From JAIEOG01 sp964519985 (lineage in GTDB: Bacteria; Bdellovibrionota; FAC87; UBA2466): DNA of 64,000 nt. Positions 41,991 to 51,266 of this stretch are shown one piece after another (the stretch's first letter is position 1; the number at the start of each line of letters is the position of its first letter). The stretch spans positions 124,001 through 188,000 of the forward strand of contig CAZFMF010000002.1 in NCBI GenBank assembly GCA_964519985.1, given 5' to 3'. The notes below the pieces were generated by a model. The model was not told the DNA's origin, did not search any database, and was given only the letters and a program-made list of their open reading frames with translations. Position numbers and translations under genes: made by a program.

Positions 41991-42698
41991 GTGAAGAAGC
42001 GCCTTGTCATTGCCGGGCTCCCTTGCCCACCGGAAGTTTGGGAGGAGTTTTTAGGATCCAGCTCCGGCCAACGTGTCATTACGATGCACGAAATCTTGGC
42101 CCACACGCCCAGCGCCGACCCACGGGAAATGGCGCGCTACGTCACACAACAGATTGAAGCGGAAAAACCGGATTCGATCGTTTGCCACGGCATGGGGGTA
42201 CCGCTGTGCCTCACGGCGCTGCTCCGCCTGAAACGCCGGGGCATTAGTTGGGACACCCGGTTGACGGTTTTCAACGGCGCTTCGCGCAATGTCAGCCTTT
42301 GGCGCGCAAGTCAGCCGATTCGCATGCAGTGGACTTCCGCCAAGCGCATCATCCGGGAAGTCGAGAGCAACGGCGGCGCCGTCGATGGGCGATTACTCCC
42401 CTATGTGCCGCGCATCCGAGCGATGTACCGGCTGCTGATCCTCTACCGGCTCGCCGATAAAATGGCGGCGCGCCTCGGGTGGGACGGCGTGGGTCGCTTT
42501 CCCAAACGCGGACTGCGCCTGCCGGTGCAAATCATTGCGAGCAAGAACGACCCGTACCTCCCCTTCGAAGCGATGGAAGAGTTAGGGCGCGACCTGAACG
42601 CCGAACGTTTTGTGGAGTTGGAGTACGGGCATTTCCCGTACTCCCTCCCCGTCGATCAAATCCGTCCCCTCATTCAGGGCTTTGAAACTTCCGAGTAA
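41991..42698 (+). CDS. Alpha/beta-hydrolase-fold protein lacking the nucleophile
   Basis: 235 residues from a GTG at 41991; another start at 41955 (TTG) is possible. The fold is seen from the N-terminal strand (KRLVIAGLPCPPEVW), the strand before the nucleophile elbow (PDSIVCHGMGVPLCLTALL), NDPYLPF (acid position), and EYGHFPYSLP (His position). At the elbow the usual G-x-S-x-G is C-H-G-M-G: the Ser is replaced by Gly. It may be an inactive binder, or use the nearby Cys. Substrate and role are unknown. The 3' end overlaps the next minus-strand gene by 25 bp. Confidence 0.6.
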   Translation: MKKRLVIAGLPCPPEVWEEFLGSSSGQRVITMHEILAHTPSADPREMARYVTQQIEAEKPDSIVCHGMGVPLCLTALLRLKRRGISWDTRLTVFNGASRNVSLWRASQPIRMQWTSAKRIIREVESNGGAVDGRLLPYVPRIRAMYRLLILYRLADKMAARLGWDGVGRFPKRGLRLPVQIIASKNDPYLPFEAMEELGRDLNAERFVELEYGHFPYSLPVDQIRPLIQGFETSE

Positions 42699-43225
42699 AT
42701 GAGCCGATCGAATTGCCCGTAGGTCGAAACGTTTACCCCGTGCACGGCGCGGAACAATAGGCTGCGTTGTCCCTGTTTGTCCGTCGCCATCCTCAATTCG
42801 TACTCTTCCCCATAGCCCGGAATAGCCATAACGACGCTCTTGTCGGCTTTCGCACCCACGGGTTTTGCGCCATTGAACCCAAAATCGGTTTCGATAAAGC
42901 GACGGACGGCGGCGGGCGAACGATCCTGCGGAGCGGGATGCGCAATGCGACGCAGCTCGAAGAGCCCAAACATCGCTTTGAGCGGGCGTTTCAGCCCTTG
43001 GCGGTCGGCGACGATGGCCAGCCAATAATTGGATAATGTGAGTTCGTAGTCGTTTGGAAAGACGATCGTGCCGCTCCAGATCTCATCGCCTTGCAATAAG
43101 CTCAGGTCGAACGGGTCGGCGGCGTCAAACGCGTCCTTCAATTCCACCCACGGGTACTTGCCCGCGTGCGCCATAGATCCACTGTTTATTCCGATAAATA
43201 GCAAAGCTAGAACCAGCTTTTTCAT
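42674..43225 (-). CDS. Secreted protein of unknown function
   Basis: 183 residues from the ATG at 43225 (an upstream start adds residues before the signal). Signal peptide LVLALLFIGINSGSMAHA. The mature part contains beta strands (DEIWSGTIVFPNDYELTLSN) and a basic helical region (DRSPAAVRRFIETDFGF), and no Cys pair. No domain match is recognised. The 3' end overlaps the convergent hydrolase-like gene by 25 bp. Its promoter probably shares the 190-bp region with the secreted pair at 43414-45401. Confidence 0.6.
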   Translation of the reverse strand: MKKLVLALLFIGINSGSMAHAGKYPWVELKDAFDAADPFDLSLLQGDEIWSGTIVFPNDYELTLSNYWLAIVADRQGLKRPLKAMFGLFELRRIAHPAPQDRSPAAVRRFIETDFGFNGAKPVGAKADKSVVMAIPGYGEEYELRMATDKQGQRSLLFRAVHGVNVSTYGQFDRLIYSEVSKP

Positions 43226-43413
43226 GAAAACCCCCATACTTATGGACGTACCACTCAACTTCCCAACTGTCTAAAGTTTTGACACCTATCAGACGGCTAA
43301 CAACCGTCTAATTCCCCCTACGGAATACGTGCCTAACCCGTGCCTGGAAAACGGGCGCTGGATTTGCACTTCAAATCAGACAAACGGTCTACACAAACAC
43401 CTTAACCGGGGGG

Positions 43414-44169
43414 ATGAAGGTGATTCGCAAATCCGTTGTTTTCATTCTCGTGCTCGCGGCTCCGCTTTATGCGGGTGCGAGCCTACCGTCGGCGAACCGT
43501 TTTCCGGCCGGTGCCGACCCGTTTGCTGGCCAACGGGGAAACGGCCCGAGCTACGCCGACCAAATGGCCCGCGATGCGCAACAACGAGAAGCGGCGAAGG
43601 CAGCCGATAACCTCCGGCGCCAAGCCGACGAAATTGAAGCCCAAGCGGCCAAACACCAAAAAGAGATTGCGAAGTTGCAAGCCAAACGCAATGAGATGCA
43701 GGCGGATCTTCCACGGGAATTCACGAAATCCACCGACGGAATCTTGCGACAGGGACGCGGCAAGCAGCTCGAATATTTTACCAAGGTGCACCAAGCGACG
43801 ATGCACGTCTTTGCCTTATTGGGTGATGCAAAAGAGATTTTCGGGGATGGCAGCCCGCAAGCGTTAGCCAAGGCGAAAGCGGCATTCCAATCGGTCATGC
43901 GCACGGCCACCGCCATTCAGAGTGCCGCCACTAAAGTGACCACCGGAACGGAAGAGAGCCAGGCAATCAGTGCCTTTCAACAGGAACTCGAAGCGCTCAT
44001 TTCGGCGAATCAACCCAAGGCGCGCGCGCTGGCCGCGCTCAATGCCGAACAGGACGCCAAAGCCAGCACGCTGCGGGACGATATTAAACTTTGGATCGGT
44101 ATCGTCATGGATCCCGGAGCACCGACGCCCGAAGCGGAAAAAGCGCACGATGAAGAGAGCAAATCATGA
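43414..44169 (+). CDS. Secreted coiled-coil protein, first of a coupled pair
   Basis: 251 residues; a GTG at 43420 with better spacing to the GGGGGG ribosome site is an alternative start. Signal peptide KSVVFILVLAAPLYAGA. A Ser/Gly/Pro-rich stretch leads to a coiled coil of about 70 residues (AAKAADNLRRQADEIEAQAA, HQKEIAKLQAKRNEM). A second helical region (AKAAFQSVMRTATAIQSAAT) follows, then a Lys/Glu-rich tail. The whole is Ala-, Gln- and Lys-rich with no Cys. It has no known domain. Its stop overlaps the next gene's start (ATGA), so the two proteins are made together and may form a complex; they share the composition of the proteins at 3375-6761 and 52075-53424. Confidence 0.65.
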   Translation: MKVIRKSVVFILVLAAPLYAGASLPSANRFPAGADPFAGQRGNGPSYADQMARDAQQREAAKAADNLRRQADEIEAQAAKHQKEIAKLQAKRNEMQADLPREFTKSTDGILRQGRGKQLEYFTKVHQATMHVFALLGDAKEIFGDGSPQALAKAKAAFQSVMRTATAIQSAATKVTTGTEESQAISAFQQELEALISANQPKARALAALNAEQDAKASTLRDDIKLWIGIVMDPGAPTPEAEKAHDEESKS

Positions 44170-45401
44170 AGAGAACACTTTTAGCACTCAGCATCGGCTT
44201 GAGCCTGCCCGCATTCGGCGCGGGCCTGACTTTCCGTGAATCGGCAGTGGAATACGCCAACGCCTTGGATAACGTCGAGATCATCGCGACCGCGATGCAG
44301 AAGAAGCTTAGCGAAGTCGAACAAGTCGACCAAAGTATCGAAGCCGCCCGCGAACAGGTCCAAAGTCTGAAGAATCAGGCCCAACAGCTGCGTCAAGACG
44401 CGGATGATATCCAAAACGCCGCGAACGCGATGCCCAATCCACCGCCCCAACCGCAAAATGCGAATCCGGGCGGTGCGGGCGGGGGCTCGGGTGCCGGCGG
44501 GGGCGGCAAGGGTGGCGGAATGGAAGGCAAGGAACCGCCCAAACTGGGTGAGTCGCCCAAGATGGAAAATCCGCCTACCGTGGCGGAGCAAATGGATATT
44601 GGGGATATCGCGAGCAAACTCGCTTTCAATCCCGGCCGTGGCATTGACACCAATCGCACGGAGTTTACCAGCGCACCTTTTGATCCGAATGCTTTCCGAT
44701 TGAAGAATGGCAACCAAGCGCCGGGCGGCTTTACGCCCGGTGATGTGGCGGCGGGCAAATTCCCGCAACTTCAAGGCGCGACAAGCGTCGGCACGCCGAT
44801 CGCCGACGCGAATGCCGGTGCCGCGGCCAATAGCCCGGCCCCGACGTCGGGATCCAATCCACCCGGAATGGGTGGCTTAGGGGGCGGGATGGGTTCCGGC
44901 GGCGGAAGCGCTGCGGGCGGCGGCGATAACATGGCCAGTGTCGGTGGCATGGAAGCGGAAGAGCCTTCTCCGAAGATCAACACGGAAACGATGGCCACGG
45001 GGGCCGGCGGTGAGGGTGGCGAAAACACCGCTACCGTCGCCAATACGACCGGCGAACCGGATGAAAGTCCGGTGGCGCGCCAGAAGTCGAATGGAAACGA
45101 CACCATCGTTGTGGCCAGTGAGCGCAAGATTGAAAATCCCGAAGCCCACGGTCTGATGACTTACGTCGGCACGGGGTGGGTAAAGGAATTGCGCGAGGTG
45201 AAGAAAATCGCTCTGGTCCTCGCTTCTCCCGGCACCGCCGTCGCCTCGATGGCAACGCCGGTGGTCGTAGAATTAGCGGGACGAGCGCTGGCTTCGACGC
45301 CCATCGTACCGCTGGATGTCGCTCCGGTGGAAGCGGCGGTCGGTACGCCTCAGCGTTCGGAGAGACGGGCCGGCATTCTCGGGCTCTTGTCGGGGAAATA
45401 G
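44166..45401 (+). CDS. Secreted coiled-coil and Gly-rich protein, second of a coupled pair
   Basis: 411 residues. Signal peptide LLALSIGLSLPAFG. Layout: coiled coil of about 70 residues (VDQSIEAAREQVQSLKNQAQ), a Pro/Gly linker (NPPPQPQ, GGAGGGSGAGGGGKGGG), a Pro/Asn-rich segment, a second Gly/Met-rich tract (GGLGGGMGSGGG) and, near the end, a hydrophobic stretch (KIALVLASPGTAVASMATPV). No catalytic motif. The design matches the 731-residue protein at 3375-5570 (coil, Gly tract, hydrophobic piece). The start overlaps the previous gene (ATGA). Its last 50 bp overlap the convergent mtgA. Confidence 0.65.
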   Translation: MKRTLLALSIGLSLPAFGAGLTFRESAVEYANALDNVEIIATAMQKKLSEVEQVDQSIEAAREQVQSLKNQAQQLRQDADDIQNAANAMPNPPPQPQNANPGGAGGGSGAGGGGKGGGMEGKEPPKLGESPKMENPPTVAEQMDIGDIASKLAFNPGRGIDTNRTEFTSAPFDPNAFRLKNGNQAPGGFTPGDVAAGKFPQLQGATSVGTPIADANAGAAANSPAPTSGSNPPGMGGLGGGMGSGGGSAAGGGDNMASVGGMEAEEPSPKINTETMATGAGGEGGENTATVANTTGEPDESPVARQKSNGNDTIVVASERKIENPEAHGLMTYVGTGWVKELREVKKIALVLASPGTAVASMATPVVVELAGRALASTPIVPLDVAPVEAAVGTPQRSERRAGILGLLSGK

Positions 45402-46255
45402 CGATAACGCACGTACTGCCGGTACTGCGCCTCGGAAAGATATTCTTCGTACAACATATCGCGCAGTACGCGCTCAATCCGACGTTGCTTCTGCTTGGTG
45501 AGATTTCGGTTTTGGTAGATCGAATAGTAGTTACGCTTCGGTGACGGCAGCATGAGCGCCAAAAACGCCCCTTCGGCCGCATTCAGCTCGGCCGGCGTGT
45601 GACCGAAGTAATGCCGCGCCGCCGCGTCGACCCCGTAGATATCCGGGCCAAATTCCGCGATATTCAAATAAATTTCTAAGATCTCGTTCTTGGTGAGAAA
45701 GCGCTCGAGTCGCTTCGTGATCAGGAACTCGCGAATCTTTCGCACGTACGTTTTTTCATTCGACAGAAAAAGATTCTTGGCGACTTGCTGGCTGATCGTG
45801 CTCGCGCCGTACACGTGCTTGCCTTCCTTGAGATTCTCGGCCAGCGACGACAGAATGCTTTCGTAATTGAAACCTTCGTGTTCAAAAAAAGTGGCGTCTT
45901 CGCTGATAACGATGCTGTAGAGCAACTCACGGCTGATATCGCGCAACTCCGTCCATCGGTAACGGGCTTTCTTGTTCTCCAACTTCACTCGCACCCGCTC
46001 TTTTCCAATCTCCTGAAGCTGATCGTTGGTGCTGTGGGCGATATCCGGCAAGGAATTCAGGAACCAAATGAGATATAGCGTTGAGCCACCCACCAAAACC
46101 AAAACGCCCACGCCAATGCTGAAGCAAAGGCGTTGGAACGTCCGCCAGGGGGTAATCAGGGCGGTCTTCGCCGAAACGAGCGCTTTCGCCCATTGGGCTT
46201 TGAGCTGCTCCGGGATCGGCGGCTTTTCGATTTTCGCGGGCGAGGGTCGGGCCAT
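45350..46255 (-). CDS. mtgA: Monofunctional peptidoglycan glycosyltransferase (GT51)
   Basis: 301 residues with one N-terminal membrane anchor (LCFSIGVGVLVLVGGSTLYLI). The GT51 motifs are complete: SEDATFFEHEGFNYESI with the catalytic Glu, GASTISQQVAKNLFLS, RKIREFLITKRLERFLTKNEILEIYLNIAEFG and the second catalytic Glu in it. No transpeptidase domain follows, so it polymerises lipid II into glycan strands without cross-linking. The fold ends near residue 250; the remaining basic tail (KQKQRRIERVLRDML) is extra. Its C-terminal codons overlap the end of the 44166-45401 gene by 52 bp. Confidence 0.92.
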   Translation of the reverse strand: MARPSPAKIEKPPIPEQLKAQWAKALVSAKTALITPWRTFQRLCFSIGVGVLVLVGGSTLYLIWFLNSLPDIAHSTNDQLQEIGKERVRVKLENKKARYRWTELRDISRELLYSIVISEDATFFEHEGFNYESILSSLAENLKEGKHVYGASTISQQVAKNLFLSNEKTYVRKIREFLITKRLERFLTKNEILEIYLNIAEFGPDIYGVDAAARHYFGHTPAELNAAEGAFLALMLPSPKRNYYSIYQNRNLTKQKQRRIERVLRDMLYEEYLSEAQYRQYVRYRYFPDKSPRMPARLSER

Positions 46256-46340
46256 GGGACCTATATCGGCAGAACCCCTTGTTTTTTTTACGTCACGCGA
46301 GGGTGCGAACTAGCCGAAAAGGAGCGGTAAAGGACCGTCC

Positions 46341-46904
46341 ATGCCGCGCGCGCTCAAACCCTGGATATTCGCTGCTTTTTTTATCACCCTGTTCACCGCC
46401 CAGGCCCAGCGTACGCCCAGCTCCGCGGCGTCCGGCAATCCCAGCTCGATCGAAATCTATCCCAGCAAGGAAGATTGGGTCGTGCTGCAATCCAATGCCT
46501 TTTTCAGCAAACCGACCACCCTACTCGAGCATCGCGAGATCGCAAAACTGCGCGGCATCCTCTCCACTCGTTGGTCGTCCGCTAAGAAGGGCCAGAGTTT
46601 CAATGAAACGGTTCGGCTGCAGGAAGCCTGCAAACACATCCCCCAGAGCTATTCGGCAACGAAGCATCACACCGTCGTCCGCGCGAAGGTCATTCCGGGT
46701 GCCTTACCCCATTGCCGCATCCAAGTGCGCGACAAGGATGGTCTGGTCATCGAGCAAGTTTTGTTCGTGGGCCGTGGGCTCAAAAAAAGCCGGATCTACG
46801 TCACCCACACCGCAACTTTCTTCTACCCGCTCGCCGACGAAGAACGCGCCACCCTAGAAGTGACCAAGTTCCTCTCCTCCGTCAGTCGGAGGAACGATGG
46901 CTAA
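46341..46904 (+). CDS. Secreted protein of unknown function, upstream of a large secreted partner
   Basis: 187 residues. Signal peptide PWIFAAFFITLFTAQA, then a Ser/Pro-rich linker and a mixed alpha/beta domain with two Cys (CKHIP and HCRIQV) that could pair. Central wording includes IAKLRGILSTRWSSAKKGQSF. No family is recognised. The last 8 bp overlap the start of the 694-residue secreted protein, so the two are coupled. The divergent neighbour is mtgA, which may be chance. Confidence 0.65.
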   Translation: MPRALKPWIFAAFFITLFTAQAQRTPSSAASGNPSSIEIYPSKEDWVVLQSNAFFSKPTTLLEHREIAKLRGILSTRWSSAKKGQSFNETVRLQEACKHIPQSYSATKHHTVVRAKVIPGALPHCRIQVRDKDGLVIEQVLFVGRGLKKSRIYVTHTATFFYPLADEERATLEVTKFLSSVSRRNDG

Positions 46905-48981
46905 ACGCATCACCCTCGCCCTTTTTCTAGTGACCGCAAATTTACGGGCGGCCAGCAACGAGTGTCCGTTCCGCAACAATGAAGACGACATGAAGCTGAT
47001 GGAACGTTTGGCGAGCTCCATCCAAAAGTTTGAATCCGAGTGCAAGCCCGCCGACAACTCGGAGCTCAAACGAAAGCTGGCGGAGATGCAGGCGAGTGTG
47101 AAGGACCTCGACCGGCAGTTCGACCGCGAGACGCCGATCGCAAAACTTGGCCATTGGCTCGGCATGCCCGTCACCTGTGGCAATTACCCATCATTCCTAT
47201 CCGACCAGCGCGACGACGCGTACCGACGTTTCACGCAAGGGTTGAACCCGCCGGAGAATTTTGAGTACCAGGCCTGTTTTCAGAACCCACCGAACGAAGC
47301 CGCGTTTCTCAATTGTATCGACGATGCTCGCGACCAAAAGTTGCAAATCGCCGCCGACTTCTGCGAAGTCAGCTTCACCGAAACGCAACGCCGGCAGCGC
47401 GACAAATTCGTCGGGCAAACCTATTCCGCCCTCAATGAGAACTTAAAAATCTTGTTCGAAACGATGGCATCGGAATGCACTGGGGACCCGCAGAAGCTGC
47501 GCGAAGGCGCGCTCCAAACCGCGACCACTTTGGCGACCACTTACGCTGCGATCGATCCCAACGCTGCCGTGGGAAGTCTCGGTGTCGCCCTCGGTGCCAG
47601 CGCCCTTAATCATGCGCTGAACCTGTTCCGCAAGGATAGCCCGCAAGACTTGATCCGGAAGGAAAAGCTGATCCCCGAAATCTCCTGCTTGCTGCTGGAG
47701 ACGATGCAACATGAACTGAGCTGCACCACCCTGCTGCGAACCGAACCGCCACGACCCAATCCGCCGTCCCTCTCCCCCGATCAGGAGAAGATCCTCGGGG
47801 CGGGTCACGACAAAAGCGCCTCGGTCCGCGCCGTACTGGAAGTGATGGACGGAGTGGAAAAGCGGGCCGCCAAGGAAGCCCCGCTCACGAAGGCGGGTCT
47901 GCTCCCGGTCGACTTTGGCCGCGCGCCTATCCTGGACGAACTCAATGTGATTCTCCGGCGCAAGGTGACCGACCCGACTACGAATCAAGAACACGAAATG
48001 TTGGCCTACCTGAAAAAAGTGGCCGACGATTTGAAATTCGTTGGGACCCAAACCTCGTTGCGAGGTCCCAGTGGCCCGGCTTTCCAAAAGCGCTTCGGGG
48101 CCAAGGCCCCGGGGCCGCAGATCTGGGCTAACCTGCGCGATCATGGCGCCGAGTTTAATCTCGCTTCCGGAAAGCTGGGAAAAACACTCGATGAAGTCAT
48201 CGCGAGCTACGAGACCTATCGCCAATCTTTGGAGACGGGCCAAGAGGACATCATGTCCACCGAACGGGCCGCCTTTCTCAACAAGATAAATGAGATCGGG
48301 ACCCGTAGTCTCGACGCCGATGGCCCGGTAAGTGTCTCCCAGCTCATCCAACGCGCGGTGGATCGGCACTGGCAACTGGCCTTGCCGAAGGAGAGCCCGA
48401 TCCTGGGCTTCCGCCGCTGGGAAGAAAATCGCCTTTTTGACGAAGCCTTGCGCGCGCGTCTCAATCAGAGTGTGAGCCCGATGGTGGGCGATGCGTTCAT
48501 GATCCTACGCGATGGCTACGCCGAGTCGGTGAAAGCCCGCGTCGCCACCCTCAAGCAAAACTTGGGCGGTGAGTTTATCGGCAGCCGGCCTTTACCCGAA
48601 TACCAGCGCCGGGATCTCTTTCTCAATACCGTTGGCCCGCTTTACGACTACTGCACGGTGCTCGCCGGAATGTACGTTTTTAAATCCTCCACCATTTCGA
48701 CCGGGGGTTTGGCGGAGTACGAAAAAGCTTGCGCGCCTTTACTCTGCGGTGATGGTCAGGGCGTCCCCCTGTTCGACAAAAACCTTCCCCCGATCAGTTT
48801 TCGTGAACACCAGTGCCGCATGATTTACGACCACGCTGCCATCAAACAGGCCTTCCGAGATAACTTTTTGAAAACGGGCGTGCTCTGCCAACCCAAACTC
48901 GCAAAAAACTTCTTACGCTGGCCACAAGCCCGACCGATAATCCAGCGTCCCACGCACGACGCGGCGAGGCCGAAGCGCTAG
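46897..48981 (+). CDS. Large secreted protein with many Cys, function unknown
   Basis: 694 residues. Signal peptide TLALFLVTANLRA. The mature part is mostly helical; the Cys residues are spread (CPF near the start, ESECK, TCGNY, QACF, LNCID, DFCEV, SECTG, SCLLLE, LSCTTLL, DYCTV, KACAPLLCG, HQCR, LCQPK), about fourteen to fifteen, suggesting disulfides in the periplasm or outside the cell. No catalytic motif is seen. It begins inside the previous gene (8-bp overlap). The C-terminus is basic (RPTHDAARPKR). It may be a large enzyme or adhesin of a family I cannot name. Confidence 0.65.
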   Translation: MAKRITLALFLVTANLRAASNECPFRNNEDDMKLMERLASSIQKFESECKPADNSELKRKLAEMQASVKDLDRQFDRETPIAKLGHWLGMPVTCGNYPSFLSDQRDDAYRRFTQGLNPPENFEYQACFQNPPNEAAFLNCIDDARDQKLQIAADFCEVSFTETQRRQRDKFVGQTYSALNENLKILFETMASECTGDPQKLREGALQTATTLATTYAAIDPNAAVGSLGVALGASALNHALNLFRKDSPQDLIRKEKLIPEISCLLLETMQHELSCTTLLRTEPPRPNPPSLSPDQEKILGAGHDKSASVRAVLEVMDGVEKRAAKEAPLTKAGLLPVDFGRAPILDELNVILRRKVTDPTTNQEHEMLAYLKKVADDLKFVGTQTSLRGPSGPAFQKRFGAKAPGPQIWANLRDHGAEFNLASGKLGKTLDEVIASYETYRQSLETGQEDIMSTERAAFLNKINEIGTRSLDADGPVSVSQLIQRAVDRHWQLALPKESPILGFRRWEENRLFDEALRARLNQSVSPMVGDAFMILRDGYAESVKARVATLKQNLGGEFIGSRPLPEYQRRDLFLNTVGPLYDYCTVLAGMYVFKSSTISTGGLAEYEKACAPLLCGDGQGVPLFDKNLPPISFREHQCRMIYDHAAIKQAFRDNFLKTGVLCQPKLAKNFLRWPQARPIIQRPTHDAARPKR

Positions 48982-49125
48982 ACCGAAACCGCGTTCACAG
49001 TCGTTAATACGTTTCGAAACGGCCGCGACAGGAAGCCCGATCCAGTGCTAAAATAAAACTGAAGCACTTCTACTTAGCACCCGCAAAACTCTCAACAACC
49101 TCCCCCAAAATCTAAGGAGACGTCG

Positions 49126-50799
49126 ATGCGACGTATTTCCGCGCTCTTTGCCGCGCTCTGCCTAACGCAATTCGCCACGGCCGATCAAGAAATTACCCCT
49201 ACGCTCATCCGCGGTACCCCCGTTCCGCCCGGGACCTGGCAAGAAGTCGTGCGCATCCAATCCAATGGGGCCGGTTGCACCGCCACCATCGTCGGTCCCC
49301 GAGTCATCATCACGGCCGCCCACTGCGCGAAGAACAACGCGACCGCAACCTTCACTTATAAAGGGGCGAGCTATAGCGCCGAGATGACTCGCAGCTCGCT
49401 GTACCCAGCGCGCGATCACGATATCAGCGTAGGTCTTATCGCCTCCGAAATCGTCGGGGCCGAACCTCGCAAGATCGGGGGCGCCGCCGCTACCGGCACG
49501 GAAATCACCCTATTGGGATATGGTTGCACTAACCCGATCACCGGGACCGGTGGCAACGATGGGATTCTAAGGATAGGCAAATCCGTGATCACGGGCTTTT
49601 CGGGTTTCGACATGGTTTCACGCACTCCGGGAGGGGCAGCGCTGTGCTACGGCGATTCCGGTGGACCCGCCTTTGTCGGGCAACCGGACAACTACCAGCT
49701 TCTGGGCATCAACTCGAAGGGCAATATCAGCGATACCAACTACAACGCCCGCCTCGATCGGGCGGAGAGCCAAGACTTCTTAAAAAAATTCGCCGATAAC
49801 AATGGTGTTACCATCTGCGGGATTAAGGGCGACTGTGGCTCACCGCCCCCTCCCGTGGACCCCAGCTGCAATCTCACCGCCAATCCGAGCAGCGTAAAAC
49901 TCAACGAGTCGCTCAGTCTCGTTCTTACCTCGCAGAATGCGACCTCGGCGACAATCGACGGAACGCCGGTGAATGTCCCCTCCGGTGAAAAGCGGATCAC
50001 CGCGACGTCCGTGGGCACCTTCAACGCCGCGGGCCAGGTGAAAAACAACGCCGGAAAGATCGGCGTCTGCTCGGCTTCTTATCAGGTGGTAAACGACCTC
50101 CCGCCTCCGCCCAATCGCCCGACCTGCACGCTCACGGCGATTCCAAATATTGCGCGGCCCAATGAGACCATCACGCTGGAAATGAAGGTCTCCGGCACGG
50201 CCGACTACGCCAGCATCGACGGTTCCCAAGTTTCCTCTCCGGTGGGAAAACTGCAAATCACCCGGGCGAACAAAGGCGACTACTCCGCTACGGGTTTTGT
50301 GCGCGGAACGGGTGGTTCGAACAATTGTTTTGCCGAATACACCGTCCGCGACGCCATTGAGCCCCCGCCGATTGGGGAATTTGCTATCGCGGCTACCCAT
50401 TGCGGATCGAATCGCTATCCCGAAAGCGGCGTGAAGTCGGCCTGTATTGCCACCGTAAAGAAGGATACGTCCTGGACAAGCTTCTTCATGCCGCAGGTGA
50501 TCTTGGTCACCAATGGCGACGGATCCCAAGAAGTTTTGCCGCTGCTGGCGCGCAAAACGATCCCGGGGGACGCCGGCGCTTCGCGGCAAAAAGACGAGCT
50601 AACCGTCTATACCAATGGCCACGTGAAAGGAGCGACCTACACCGTCGCCGACACGCGCAAGGCCACCCTCACCCAAGAGATTGTGGGCGGGATACCGGTT
50701 GCGCTCATCGGCCATAGTTCCAAGGGCCGCGCTTTCGTCATCGAGAATCTCAGTCCCTTTTTCGTGAACCAACATCTGGCTTTTATCAACCCAAGGTGA
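49126..50799 (+). CDS. Secreted trypsin-like protease with C-terminal Ig-like repeats
   Basis: 557 residues. Signal peptide ISALFAALCLTQFATA, a short propart, then an S1 domain with His66 (TAAHC), Asp99 (DHDISV) and Ser178 (GDSGGP). The domain ends near residue 235; two repeats follow that begin CNLTANPSSVKLNESLSL and CTLTAIPNIARPNETITL, with Pro linkers (PPPPVDP, PPPPNRP), the pattern of small Ig-like beta domains. The last 120 residues form another beta domain. The extra parts probably fix the enzyme to a surface or substrate. The start follows AAGGAG. It is closely related to the protease at 51267-51998. Confidence 0.92.
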   Translation: MRRISALFAALCLTQFATADQEITPTLIRGTPVPPGTWQEVVRIQSNGAGCTATIVGPRVIITAAHCAKNNATATFTYKGASYSAEMTRSSLYPARDHDISVGLIASEIVGAEPRKIGGAAATGTEITLLGYGCTNPITGTGGNDGILRIGKSVITGFSGFDMVSRTPGGAALCYGDSGGPAFVGQPDNYQLLGINSKGNISDTNYNARLDRAESQDFLKKFADNNGVTICGIKGDCGSPPPPVDPSCNLTANPSSVKLNESLSLVLTSQNATSATIDGTPVNVPSGEKRITATSVGTFNAAGQVKNNAGKIGVCSASYQVVNDLPPPPNRPTCTLTAIPNIARPNETITLEMKVSGTADYASIDGSQVSSPVGKLQITRANKGDYSATGFVRGTGGSNNCFAEYTVRDAIEPPPIGEFAIAATHCGSNRYPESGVKSACIATVKKDTSWTSFFMPQVILVTNGDGSQEVLPLLARKTIPGDAGASRQKDELTVYTNGHVKGATYTVADTRKATLTQEIVGGIPVALIGHSSKGRAFVIENLSPFFVNQHLAFINPR

Positions 50800-50802
50800 A
50801 AC

Positions 50803-51177
50803 ATGCCCCGTATTACTCATTTGGAACTCTGCTCCGACGTCCCGGAAACACTCGGTAGTTTTTACGCGGAAGTTTTCGGTTGGATGGTTCAAAAAAAACA
50901 GGCCGGTAAGGAAGATTACTGGTTCATGCTCAGCGGCGGAATGAACGACGCGAGCGGGATCAATGCCGGAATGAAAAAACGTTTGATCAAAGGTCTTCAG
51001 TGGATTCCCACGATCCATGTCGACGGGATCGACGCCGTTTTAGAGAAAATTCGTGCCTGCGGCGGCAAGATCAAACAACCGAAACAACCGATCACCGCCA
51101 CCGGTTACCTCGCCTACTGTGAGGATCCGGAAGGCAACCTCTTCGGTATCCTGGAGAAGGATTCTTCCGTCAGGTAA
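50803..51177 (+). CDS. VOC (glyoxalase/bleomycin-resistance) superfamily protein
   Basis: 124 residues, complete single VOC module of paired beta-alpha-beta-beta-beta units: HLELCSDVPETLGSFYAEVFGW at the N-terminus and GYLAYCEDPEGNLFGI at the C-terminus, the latter holding the Glu metal ligand of many members. It is cytoplasmic (no signal). Such small VOC proteins are often dioxygenase-like or ligand-binding, but the activity is not predictable. It starts three bases after the protease gene and ends about 90 bp before the second protease, so it may be co-transcribed; a functional link to proteolysis is not apparent. Confidence 0.9.
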   Translation: MPRITHLELCSDVPETLGSFYAEVFGWMVQKKQAGKEDYWFMLSGGMNDASGINAGMKKRLIKGLQWIPTIHVDGIDAVLEKIRACGGKIKQPKQPITATGYLAYCEDPEGNLFGILEKDSSVR

Positions 51178-51266
51178 ACTGATTTTAAGTCTCGAGCCGT
51201 TCGGCGTTCACGACTTTTTTTCTTCGGGACGATTTTCCAAAAACTCGACAAACTAAAGGAGAATCC

